Of a stretch of 64,000 nucleotides of DNA, positions 57,008 to 64,000 are shown piece after piece. A model generated the notes under the pieces. The model searched no databases. It had not been told where the DNA came from and saw only the letters and a list, made by a program, of their open reading frames with translations. The stretch comes from Nitrincola tapanii (GTDB taxonomy: Bacteria; Pseudomonadota; Gammaproteobacteria; Pseudomonadales; Balneatricaceae). Position 1 is the first letter of the stretch. The number at the start of each line of letters is the position of its first letter. The stretch covers positions 1-64,000 of the forward strand of contig NZ_SMRS01000005.1 of assembly GCF_008368715.1 (NCBI RefSeq), written 5' to 3'. Both the position numbers and the translations under genes were made by a program.

Positions 57008-58546
57008 ATGAGCACGAATCGCGTCATTATTTTTGATACCACTCTGCGGGATGGCGAACAAAGTCCGGGTGCCTCCATGACGCGCGATGAAAAGTTGCGT
57101 ATTGCTCGACAGTTGGAAAAGATGCGCGTTGATGTCATCGAAGCGGGTTTTGCGATTGCCAGCCCCGGTGATTTTCTGGCGGTGAAAGCGATCGCTGATA
57201 GCATTAAAGACAGCACAGTTTGCTCCTTATCACGTGCCTTGGATGCTGATATTGACCGTGCCGGTGAAGCGCTGGCTAATGCGAACTCAGGCCGTATCCA
57301 TACGTTTATTGCCACCTCCCCGATCCATATGAAATATAAACTACAGATGACGCCGGATCAGGTGGTGGAGAATGCCGTGCGTGCGGTAAAAAGGGCGCGC
57401 AATTTGATCGATGATGTTGAGTTTTCTTTAGAGGATGCCAGCCGCTCTGAGCTGGACTTTATGTGCCGTATTATCGAAGCCGTGATCGATGCTGGGGCTC
57501 GAACCATTAACATCCCCGATACCGTGGGTTATGCCGTGCCGCAAGAGTATGGCAATACGATTGCGCAATTAATTCAACGTATCCCGAATGCCGATAAAGC
57601 GATATTTTCAGTGCACTGTCACAATGATTTGGGTCTAGCGGTGGCGAATTCTCTGTCTGCGATCGCAGCTGGAGCACGTCAGGTCGAGTGTACGATCAAT
57701 GGATTAGGTGAGCGTGCAGGCAACGCTGCTTTGGAAGAGATCGTCATGGCCTTGCGTACACGCCAGGATGTTATGGGCTTGGAAACAAATATTGATACGA
57801 CCCAAATCGTACCGGCCTCGCGTTTAGTTTCCAGCATTACCGGCTTTCCAGTACAGCCCAACAAGGCGATTGTCGGAGCGAATGCGTTTGCGCATGAGTC
57901 AGGTATTCATCAGGATGGTGTGCTCAAGCATCGTGAGACCTATGAAATCATGACGGCAGAAAGTGTCGGCTGGAATACCAATCGTATGGTGTTGGGTAAG
58001 CTCTCAGGGCGCAATGCTTTTCGCAGCCGTTTAGAGGAGTTGGGCACTCAGTTTGCGTCTGAGGCTGAGTTAAATGAAGCCTTTGCGCGCTTTAAAGAGC
58101 TGGCCGATAAGAAAAGCGAAATTTTTGATGATGACCTGGTGGCTTTGGTCAGCGACACACGCGCCAGTGCCGGTCATGAAAAATATCGTCTCAGCAGTTT
58201 AAGTGTCACCTCACAAACCGGGGAGACTCCGGTGGCTCAGGTGGTTTTAAGTGTCGCAGGCGAAGAAGCGCAGGCGCAATCGAGTGGCGGTGGCCCAGTG
58301 GATGCGGCCTTAAAGGCGATTGAAGCGATTGTGGATTCCGGAAGTAATCTTCAACTCTATTCGGTGAATGCCATCACCAGCGGTACTGACTCGCAGGGTG
58401 AAGTGACGGTGCGTCTGGAAAAAGGTGGGCGGATCGTCAATGGCCTGGGAGCGGATACGGATATTATTGTCGCTTCAGCTAAAGCCTATATCCATGCGTT
58501 GAACATGCTGGATGCCAATATTCAGAAAGCGCATCCCCAGGTTTGA
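57008..58546 (+). CDS. leuA: 2-isopropylmalate synthase
   Basis: A 512-residue enzyme that starts leucine synthesis from acetyl-CoA and 2-ketoisovalerate. The metal/substrate motif [42 protein letters not shown] and the C-terminal LeuA regulatory domain (from about residue 390) for leucine feedback are all present. CTGGAG precedes the ATG. The 243 bases upstream show no convincing leucine leader peptide or attenuator. First gene of a four-gene string with the HolD-like protein, rimI and a membrane protein. Confidence 0.97.
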   Translation: MSTNRVIIFDTTLRDGEQSPGASMTRDEKLRIARQLEKMRVDVIEAGFAIASPGDFLAVKAIADSIKDSTVCSLSRALDADIDRAGEALANANSGRIHTFIATSPIHMKYKLQMTPDQVVENAVRAVKRARNLIDDVEFSLEDASRSELDFMCRIIEAVIDAGARTINIPDTVGYAVPQEYGNTIAQLIQRIPNADKAIFSVHCHNDLGLAVANSLSAIAAGARQVECTINGLGERAGNAALEEIVMALRTRQDVMGLETNIDTTQIVPASRLVSSITGFPVQPNKAIVGANAFAHESGIHQDGVLKHRETYEIMTAESVGWNTNRMVLGKLSGRNAFRSRLEELGTQFASEAELNEAFARFKELADKKSEIFDDDLVALVSDTRASAGHEKYRLSSLSVTSQTGETPVAQVVLSVAGEEAQAQSSGGGPVDAALKAIEAIVDSGSNLQLYSVNAITSGTDSQGEVTVRLEKGGRIVNGLGADTDIIVASAKAYIHALNMLDANIQKAHPQV

Positions 58547-58552
58547 TCAGGC

Positions 58553-59473
58553 ATGAGTGAATCGTCATCCAACGCACAGGTGCTGCGACAGCAAGCCTAC
58601 CTGCAAGCGATGGGGATCGAACGTTGGCTACCTCGGCAGGTGCTGCCGGGAGCGGCGGCTTCGGCATCCTGGGTAGCCGATTTTGTTTGGCCCGCAGCGG
58701 CTGAAGATACGCTAGCGGATGAGGTATTTACCGAAGCGCCGGATCTGTCGCCGGAGGTTTCGCTCATGCATCGATCTGCTCAGCCTCAAGCCCGCGTAGG
58801 CGAGGTGGCTGGAGTGGTGGCCCGAATCGGATCAGGTGCAGAGGCAAGGGTCAGTGCCTTGGCATCGGTCGGTGCCGATGCTCCGTCCTTAGAGCGGCCA
58901 CAGGCTTCCAACGCTGTTGTGGCCTTAGAGCCGATTGCGGCCGTGACAACTGGATCGGAATTGACCGTGGCGCTGCCGCCGCGCTTCTCATTGGTCTGGG
59001 TCAGCTTGGGAGATCTGCTCTGGATTGATTCACTGCCCCAGCATGCACGGCGAGGTTTTTCATCGGCTCATCTGCGATTGCTCCAGGGCTTATCGCGAGC
59101 CATGGGGGTCACGGAAAAGGTGGCCGATGCGACGCCGATACGTCACGATTGGCCAGCCTTTGCCGGTTCTGCGCTGGATCAATCAGCGCCAGAAGCGCTG
59201 AAGTCGGTACGTCGGCGCCTAGAGCGGCAGTTAGAGTTTAAGCCAGCGCGTGGTGTGATTTTATGTGGTGAAGCGGCGGCGCAGTGGGTCTTGGAGCGTG
59301 ATGAAGGCCTCAGCGCTCTGCGTGGTTTGGTGTTTCATCTGCGCCCGGGTGTGCGTGCTCTCGCGACCTACTCCTTAACCGAGATGCTACAACTACCGGA
59401 GATGATTAAGCCGGATGTTTGGAAAGATTTGCAAGCTTTAAGCCAAGTCTTGCACCCGAGTCTTAGCGGATGA
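58553..59473 (+). CDS. HolD-like protein (putative DNA polymerase III psi subunit)
   Basis: A 306-residue protein. The N-terminus RQQAYLQAMGIERWLPRQVLPG resembles the psi (HolD) motif that contacts the chi subunit and clamp loader. The middle (about 60-140) is an Ala/Val-rich low-complexity linker. The C-terminal part (about 150-306) ends RALATYSLTEMLQLPEMIKPDVWKDLQAL, which resembles a uracil-DNA-glycosylase-fold end without obvious catalytic residues. Position just before rimI matches holD-rimI in enteric bacteria and the cryptic psi of pseudomonads. Starts six bases after leuA and overlaps rimI by four. Confidence 0.55.
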   Translation: MSESSSNAQVLRQQAYLQAMGIERWLPRQVLPGAAASASWVADFVWPAAAEDTLADEVFTEAPDLSPEVSLMHRSAQPQARVGEVAGVVARIGSGAEARVSALASVGADAPSLERPQASNAVVALEPIAAVTTGSELTVALPPRFSLVWVSLGDLLWIDSLPQHARRGFSSAHLRLLQGLSRAMGVTEKVADATPIRHDWPAFAGSALDQSAPEALKSVRRRLERQLEFKPARGVILCGEAAAQWVLERDEGLSALRGLVFHLRPGVRALATYSLTEMLQLPEMIKPDVWKDLQALSQVLHPSLSG

Positions 59474-59922
59474 ATGGACAGATTTCACCCTTAGAAATCT
59501 CGGCCTTGGCAGAGGTGCAACATCTTGAACCGCTCTGCTTTGATGATCCCTGGCCGACCTCTCTTTGGCAGCATTGTTTGCAAACCTCCCACTTGCAGCC
59601 CACCGCTTGGGTTTTACACCAAGGCGAGCAGTTGCTGGCTTTTATCTTGTGTCATGCTGTGTTGGATCAAGCTGAGGTGATGCGTGTGGCGGTGCACCCG
59701 GATTGGCAGCGTCAAGGCTGTGCCAGGCGTTTAATGAGTTATGCACTTGATTCTCTACAAAGTCAGGGTATCAGTGAACTGAACCTTGAAGTGCGACGTT
59801 CAAATCTAGCAGCCCAAGCCCTCTACCGACGTTTGGGCTTAAGCGAGGTGGGTATCCGTCCTGGCTATTATGATGGAGAGGATGCTTTGTTATTTCAGTC
59901 TTGTTTGAATGGCGGTTCGTGA
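59470..59922 (+). CDS. rimI: Ribosomal protein S18-alanine N-acetyltransferase
   Basis: A 150-residue GNAT enzyme. The acetyl-CoA loop is VAVHPDWQRQGCARRLM (Q/RxxGxA type), followed by LEVRRSNLAAQALYRRLGLSEVGIRPGYY, diagnostic of RimI. It acetylates the N-terminal Ala of S18. Overlaps the HolD-like gene by four bases and the next gene by one. Confidence 0.93.
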   Translation: MNGQISPLEISALAEVQHLEPLCFDDPWPTSLWQHCLQTSHLQPTAWVLHQGEQLLAFILCHAVLDQAEVMRVAVHPDWQRQGCARRLMSYALDSLQSQGISELNLEVRRSNLAAQALYRRLGLSEVGIRPGYYDGEDALLFQSCLNGGS

Positions 59923-60590
59923 TGAGCTTCGCAAATGGATTAATGCAGCCCTTTTGGGTTTGGCTAGCGGCAGCGGTGCAGATCATTTTACTTACCTGGA
60001 TTGTGACTCGTTTGCCTTGGTCTGTCTTGTTGCGTGAGCGCACGATACAGCATTTGATGTTTGGTTCAGTGGCCGCTTTGGTTTTGTTATGGCAAATGAA
60101 AGCCAGTGTGGCGGAGGGTTTGACTATCCATTTTTTGGGCATGACACTGCTGACACTGATGTTTGGCTGGGATCTGGCGATTCTACTTGGAAGCCTGGCG
60201 CTGCTGATTGCCTATCTGTTTGCGGCAGGTGGTGTGGATGCTTTGGCTATCCAGATGATTACGCTAGTTGTGGTGCCGGTGTTGGTCAGCTATGGCATTT
60301 TGCGTTGGGTTGAAGCGAAGTTACCTCGGAATTTTTTTATCTATTTATTTGCCTGTGCATTTTTTGGAGCCGGTTTTGCGGTGGCGGCTTCAGGTTTGGC
60401 GCTCGCCGCTCTGCTTTGGGTGAATCAGGTCTATAGCTGGAGCGAAATCTACCATAATTATGCGATGTATCTCCCTTTGATTATGTTTCCAGAGGGTTTG
60501 TTGAACGGCATTATTATGACGGGCATGATGGTTTTCCATCCTGATTGGATACGCACCTTTGATGCGCGTGCCTATATAGATGAGCAATAG
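59922..60590 (+). CDS. Orphan CbiM-like integral membrane protein
   Basis: A protein of 222 residues with six or seven TM segments. IHFLGMTLLTLMFGWDLAILLG and the YLPLIMFPEGLLNGIIMTG segment resemble the S-component/CbiM type of energy-coupling-factor permeases, which take up cobalt, nickel or cofactors. No ECF ATPase or T component is near. The ATG at 59922 overlaps the rimI stop by one base (TGATG), so the open frame from 59901 is not the start. Substrate unknown. Confidence 0.65.
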   Translation: MSFANGLMQPFWVWLAAAVQIILLTWIVTRLPWSVLLRERTIQHLMFGSVAALVLLWQMKASVAEGLTIHFLGMTLLTLMFGWDLAILLGSLALLIAYLFAAGGVDALAIQMITLVVVPVLVSYGILRWVEAKLPRNFFIYLFACAFFGAGFAVAASGLALAALLWVNQVYSWSEIYHNYAMYLPLIMFPEGLLNGIIMTGMMVFHPDWIRTFDARAYIDEQ

Positions 60591-60681
60591 TCTAGAGCAA
60601 CTCTAGCTTGGCATCCCGCTCGTGTATTGAGGTTTTTGCCTCTCCGACTGAGCAGGTGGGTGTGCTGGGAAGTACTTAGAC

Positions 60682-61215
60682 TTAGCGTTTCACTGGATAC
60701 TTAGCCAGTTTGCGCTGTAGTGTGCGTCGATGCATATTCAACGCCCGCGCCGTCGCGGAAATATTCCCCTCCTGTTCCAACAATACCTTCTGAATATGCT
60801 CCCACTCTAAGCGGCTCACGGACATGGGTTCGCTCGGTAGTGCGGCTTCAGCGGTGAAAGCTTGTCCCAACAAGGCTTGTAGAATCTGTTCCGTATCGGC
60901 AGGTTTAGGCAGGTAATGATCGGCACCGAGTTTGATCGCCTCGACGGCGGTGGCAATGCTGGCATAGCCGGTCAGCATTAAAATGCGCAGATGAGGTTGC
61001 AAAGCACGCAAACGGGGTATGAGCTGTAGGCCACTTTCCTGATCGAGTTTGAGATCAACGCTGGCAAGATCAAAGTGTTCTGTTTCCGCTAGAGAAATGG
61101 CAGTTTGCAGATCGCTTGCTACCTGTGTTTGATAGCCTTTGCGTGTTAGAGAACGTGCTAGGACTCGGCTGAACACAGGATCATCATCGACAATGAGAAA
61201 ATGTGATTCAGACAT
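60682..61215 (-). CDS. RegA/PrrA/RoxR-type response regulator
   Basis: A 177-residue regulator: receiver with phospho-Asp54 (ASVDLKLD) and acidic pocket VDDD, then a short linker and a Fis-type helix-turn-helix (NISATARALNMHRRTLQRKLAKYPVKR) that is nearly invariant in the RegA family. Controls genes for respiration, redox balance and carbon/nitrogen metabolism in relatives. Starts one base before the kinase gene's stop, so the pair is one operon. Confidence 0.92.
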   Translation of the reverse strand: MSESHFLIVDDDPVFSRVLARSLTRKGYQTQVASDLQTAISLAETEHFDLASVDLKLDQESGLQLIPRLRALQPHLRILMLTGYASIATAVEAIKLGADHYLPKPADTEQILQALLGQAFTAEAALPSEPMSVSRLEWEHIQKVLLEQEGNISATARALNMHRRTLQRKLAKYPVKR

Positions 61216-62472
61216 CTAAGACTTCCTAAGGTGAGTGGTGGGTTCAGATTGGAGAGGAAGACGTACTTCTGTCAAGGTACCACCCTCGGCGCATGAATAG
61301 AGTCGGATCTCACCTTGGTGGCGCTCCAGGCTGCTGACACTCAGAAATAAACCTATGCCTAATCCACCTGCGCGTGTCGTGATAAAAGGGGTGCCAAGTT
61401 GTTGCAGCTGTTCTGGGCGTATACCTGGTCCGGCATCCTGAATGGAGAGTGTAAGATGTTGCTCTTTTTGACTTAATTTAATTTTAATGTTTTCTGGGCA
61501 GGCATCGGCTGCGTTGTTCAATAAATTTAACAGAGCCTGGGGCAAGGTTGAATCACAGAGTAGATACACCCTTTGTGTGAGTTGATTGTCCAGTTGATAG
61601 CGGACTTCAGGTCGCAGAAGTTGCCATTCATCGAGCAGGGTCTCGATCAACTCTAAAGCGGGTTGAACCTCAGGCTCTTGGGCCGCTTGGTGGACGAGGC
61701 GGTGTAACTTTTGTGAACACAGCTCAACCTGTTGTTGCATCAGTGACAGGTCGTCTAACTCGGGATGGCTAGCGGCAAGATCCTGTAGCAGAATTTTCAA
61801 AGTGGACAGTGGCGTGCCGAGTTCATGTGCAGTGCCGGCCGTGACGCTCGCGAGCATGAGCAGTTGTTCGTCTCTGAGACGTTGCTCACGAGCCTGCTGT
61901 AACTGAGCCTCCTGTTGTTGCAAGGTTTGGCGCATGCGCACAATAAAAAGAGAGATGAGGAGTGCGGTCAGGATGAAGTTGAGCCAGAGGCCGGTGCGAT
62001 GCAGATCCACAAGCTGGACTAACGCATGATGATGGCCTGAACTGAAGGCTTCGAGAGGTGTACTTTGGCGCAGTAAAATGGTGTAAAGCGCGGCCACAAT
62101 CAGTGCCATAAGACTGGTGTATAAACCATTTAATGTGGCAGCGGTAATCAGTAGCGGAGTCAGCAGTAAAAAAATAAAGGGGTTACTGGCCCCGCCAAGT
62201 GGGTAAAGCAGGCTGGCGCAGAGAATGGCATCGGCACAGAGTTGGCTAAAGAGTTCAGCGTGGATCACCGGCCAATTTGAATGTAAGCGCAGATACGTGA
62301 AGATGAGCAAGAGCAGCATGGCGCTTAAACTGATGATAATCAGCGTCAGATCGGTATCAAAGCCGGGTAAACTGAGGGCAAAAACGATTAAGCCACAAAG
62401 GCTGAGAAAAATAACGGCACGAATGTAAGTGAGATGTAACAGGTGCTGATGATGTTGTTGCGGTGAAGTCAT
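61216..62472 (-). CDS. RegB/PrrB/RoxS-type redox sensor kinase
   Basis: A 418-residue membrane kinase. Six TM segments fill the N-terminal half; the quinone-linked heptad GGASNPF (residues 93-99) lies in the membrane part. HisKA has His216 in TAHELGTPLSTL; Cys252 (VELCSQKL) aligns with the redox-active Cys265 of RegB. The HATPase has DAGPGI and GGLGIGL. Cognate regulator follows immediately. It likely senses quinone pool and redox state (family knowledge). Confidence 0.92.
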   Translation of the reverse strand: MTSPQQHHQHLLHLTYIRAVIFLSLCGLIVFALSLPGFDTDLTLIIISLSAMLLLLIFTYLRLHSNWPVIHAELFSQLCADAILCASLLYPLGGASNPFIFLLLTPLLITAATLNGLYTSLMALIVAALYTILLRQSTPLEAFSSGHHHALVQLVDLHRTGLWLNFILTALLISLFIVRMRQTLQQQEAQLQQAREQRLRDEQLLMLASVTAGTAHELGTPLSTLKILLQDLAASHPELDDLSLMQQQVELCSQKLHRLVHQAAQEPEVQPALELIETLLDEWQLLRPEVRYQLDNQLTQRVYLLCDSTLPQALLNLLNNAADACPENIKIKLSQKEQHLTLSIQDAGPGIRPEQLQQLGTPFITTRAGGLGIGLFLSVSSLERHQGEIRLYSCAEGGTLTEVRLPLQSEPTTHLRKS

Positions 62473-62598
62473 GTCGCCGTCAGTCCTGAATCGGAACCTA
62501 CTAAGTGGGGCAGTATAACCTGAATCTAGGGAACCCTGAGTGCGTCATAAGGTCGCAGAAAAGAATTCGCTTTATGAAATTTAATTGAAGGAGTCCGC

Positions 62599-63042
62599 AT
62601 GAAGATAAAACTGATCCTGATCACCTGTCTTGTCAGCCTCAGTACAAGTGTTTGGGCGGATCGTATCAAGCCAGAAGATGCCGTTGAGTACCGTCAGTCA
62701 GCTTTTCGTTTAATGGGAGCGCAGCTGAGTGTCATGAATCCTCTGCATCGGCGTCAGGCCTATGACGATGAACAATTTGCGTATCGTGCCCAGGTACTCA
62801 GTCAGTTAAGTGCCTTGGCTCTGGAGCATTTCACTGAGGAAAGCAAAGGTATTAAAAGTCGTTCTCATGCACGCGTTTGGGAGGAAAAGGAGCGTTTTAC
62901 CCAGAGTATGCAAGAGTTTGAAGCCATCACCGCCAATTTGGCAGAAACGGCTGCATCCGGGAATAAGCGTGCCACACGTGATGCTTTCCGTCAGACATTA
63001 CAGAGCTGCAAAGCTTGCCATGATCGTTATCGGCTAGATTAA
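62599..63042 (+). CDS. Cytochrome c' / c-556 family protein
   Basis: A 147-residue periplasmic cytochrome. The signal peptide ends at SVWA; the haem-binding CxxCH is near the C-terminus (CKACHDRYRLD), as in the four-helix-bundle class II cytochromes. An early Met in RLMGAQLSVM could be the haem ligand. It has its own AAGGAG site and is divergent from the RegB-type kinase, 126 bases away, so it may be a redox-regulated target (inference). Confidence 0.88.
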   Translation: MKIKLILITCLVSLSTSVWADRIKPEDAVEYRQSAFRLMGAQLSVMNPLHRRQAYDDEQFAYRAQVLSQLSALALEHFTEESKGIKSRSHARVWEEKERFTQSMQEFEAITANLAETAASGNKRATRDAFRQTLQSCKACHDRYRLD

Positions 63043-63090
63043 GTGTTTACGGCAGTGTAGTAGCATTGCCGATTTCTATAGATCTTAAAT

Positions 63091-63107
63091 ATGTTACGAT
63101 ATAACAT
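63091..63107. promoter_or_regulatory. Zur-like operator
   Basis: ATGTTACGATATAACAT agrees with the gammaproteobacterial Zur core ATGTTATANTATAACAT at nearly every defined position. It lies 39-55 bases upstream of the receptor start and suggests repression when zinc is sufficient. Confidence 0.75.
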
Positions 63108-63134
63108 ATACATTAATCTTTATTAATGTATATG
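63105..63134 (+). promoter_or_regulatory. Perfect 13-bp hairpin in front of the receptor ribosome binding site
   Basis: CATATACATTAAT (63105-63117) pairs perfectly with ATTAATGTATATG (63122-63134) around a CTTT loop. The 3' arm ends on the first G of the GGAG at 63134-63137. The stem is A+T-rich and overlaps the Zur-like box by three bases. It could be a second operator or an RNA hairpin affecting translation. Confidence 0.55.
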
Positions 63135-63145
63135 GAGTTGACTCA

Positions 63146-64000
63146 ATGCTTTCATCGCGGCCCATCTCTCAATTGAAGCTTTCATTTCTGTCGATTGCGT
63201 TAGGCTTGGCGTGGGTGCCCTTGAGTCACGCTCATATTGAGCATCCTGATAGCATCGAATTGGATGAAATCAAAGTTGAGACCTCAGCGCTGTCATTGCA
63301 GCTCAGTCGAGATGTGAACATAGAAGATTTGTCCCGCACCCTCGCGAAAGACCTTGATGACGTTTTTAGGTTGGAGCCCAGCGTTCAGGTCGGCACAGGT
63401 TCACGTAATGCCCAAAAGATTTTTTTACGTGGAGTAGAGGATTTATTACTTAATGTGCAGGTCGATGGTGCGCGTCGGGGCGCAAACGTGTTTCATCATC
63501 AAGGGCGTATTCAGATAGATCCCTTCTTACTTAAACAAGCCCGTGTCTTAACCGGTCCAGCGGCTGCTGATGCAGGCCCTGGTGCTCTAGGTGGCAGTGT
63601 GGTCTTTGAAACTGTGGATGCGCAGGATTTGCTTAAGGCTGACCAGACATTTGGAGCTCGTGTTGGTACTCAGTATGAAAGTGCGAGTGATTTAAAGGGC
63701 GGTTTGGTGTCATTGTATGCTCAGCCCACTGATCATTTGGGTGTGCTACTTTATGCTCGCGAAAACAAAAACTCTGAAATGCGGGCAGGTGGAGGAGACA
63801 AGCTTAAATCAACCGATGGTGAATATACGAACTATCTTTTGAAGGCTAGTTTACTGGATCAGAATGGTCATAACTTACGCATTTCAACCCAGCAAAGTGC
63901 AAATTATGGCGGCGCTTTAAGAGGGAATTGGCCTTGGCAAACAAATCAAGGAACGCTTCGTGCCCAAGATCAACAGCGCTTAGCGGAAAGCTCCCACAAC
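63146..64000 (+). CDS. TonB-dependent receptor, 5' part (predicted zinc-regulated)
   Basis: The first 285 codons of an outer-membrane receptor that runs off the window. A signal peptide ending LSHA is followed by IEHPDSIELDEIKVETSA, a likely TonB-box region, and a plug domain with LDDVFRLEPSVQVGTG, QKIFLRGVEDLLLNVQVDGARR and ARVLTGPAAADAGPGALGGSVVFET. This is distinct from the paired receptors at the left of the window. GGAG at 63134-63137 supports the ATG at 63146. The Zur-like box suggests a zinc receptor (ZnuD-like role). Confidence 0.88.
   Translation, partial: MLSSRPISQLKLSFLSIALGLAWVPLSHAHIEHPDSIELDEIKVETSALSLQLSRDVNIEDLSRTLAKDLDDVFRLEPSVQVGTGSRNAQKIFLRGVEDLLLNVQVDGARRGANVFHHQGRIQIDPFLLKQARVLTGPAAADAGPGALGGSVVFETVDAQDLLKADQTFGARVGTQYESASDLKGGLVSLYAQPTDHLGVLLYARENKNSEMRAGGGDKLKSTDGEYTNYLLKASLLDQNGHNLRISTQQSANYGGALRGNWPWQTNQGTLRAQDQQRLAESSHN

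Noticed and set aside
60591-60681. Small inverted repeats (CTAGAG/CTCTAG, GAGG/CCTC) as a terminator
   Set aside because: Stems are short and no T-run follows; not convincing as a terminator.

Overview
The window is a compact stretch of gammaproteobacterial chromosome (roughly half G+C, short intergenic gaps). Several neighbourhoods are classical for the class: glnA-ntrB-ntrC, leuS-lptE-holA with a divergent ybeL, miaB-ybeZ-ybeY-corC-lnt, and the epmB / efp-epmA elongation factor P set. Together they suggest a free-living, possibly marine, Oceanospirillales/Pseudomonadales-like organism. That placement is an inference from gene order and protein character only. No insertion sequence, prophage, CRISPR array, tRNA or integration site was seen; the only RNA gene is the 3' part of a 5S rRNA at the left edge.

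Layout. 1-151: end of an rRNA operon and its terminator. 222-1092: two small membrane-anchored proteins. 1089-8825 (minus): an operon with two tandem TonB-dependent receptors, a PF04392-type periplasmic binding protein and a BarA/GacS-like hybrid histidine kinase; no transport permease accompanies them. 8966-10468: PBP4. 10641-13078: orphan TAXI binding protein, PqiC-like lipoprotein, DUF442 phosphatase. 13134-16515: purine permease followed by a large SLOG+SLATT-like membrane protein that looks like a one-gene nucleotide-sensing conflict effector. 16517-19926: EamA exporter, gamma-glutamyltranspeptidase and a Fur-box-controlled DUF3455 protein. 20014-29748: two divergent operons of the uncharacterised transglutaminase / circularly permuted ATP-grasp / alpha-E system. 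29879-35236: membrane protein, OlsF-like fused acyltransferase, Na+-dependent transporter, dtd and pip. 35354-41769: typA, then glnA-ntrB-ntrC with well-preserved NtrC and sigma-54 sites. 41766-52166: housekeeping operons. 52363-55589: EF-P and its lysylation enzymes plus a polyproline lipoprotein. 55610-60590: PatB, leuA, a HolD-like protein, rimI and an orphan CbiM-like protein. 60682-63042: RegA/RegB-type redox two-component pair and a cytochrome c'. 63146-end: start of a TonB-dependent receptor preceded by a Zur-like box.

The strongest candidate for an undescribed system is 20014-29748. The 328-base divergent region at its centre carries two back-to-back sigma-54 promoters (minus strand about 27033-27048, plus strand about 27255-27271), with NtrC-type dyads between them (27154-27203). 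The sites match those at glnA (37346-37392, 37456-37471) and ntrB (39135-39151) in the same window. The sequence therefore predicts that both amide-ligase/transglutaminase operons are switched on together during nitrogen limitation. Second and third candidates are the SLOG-SLATT fusion (14449-16515) and the receptor-receptor-binding protein-kinase operon (1089-8825), which looks like a trans-envelope sensing relay. Function assignments rest on motifs and family knowledge; no database search was run.
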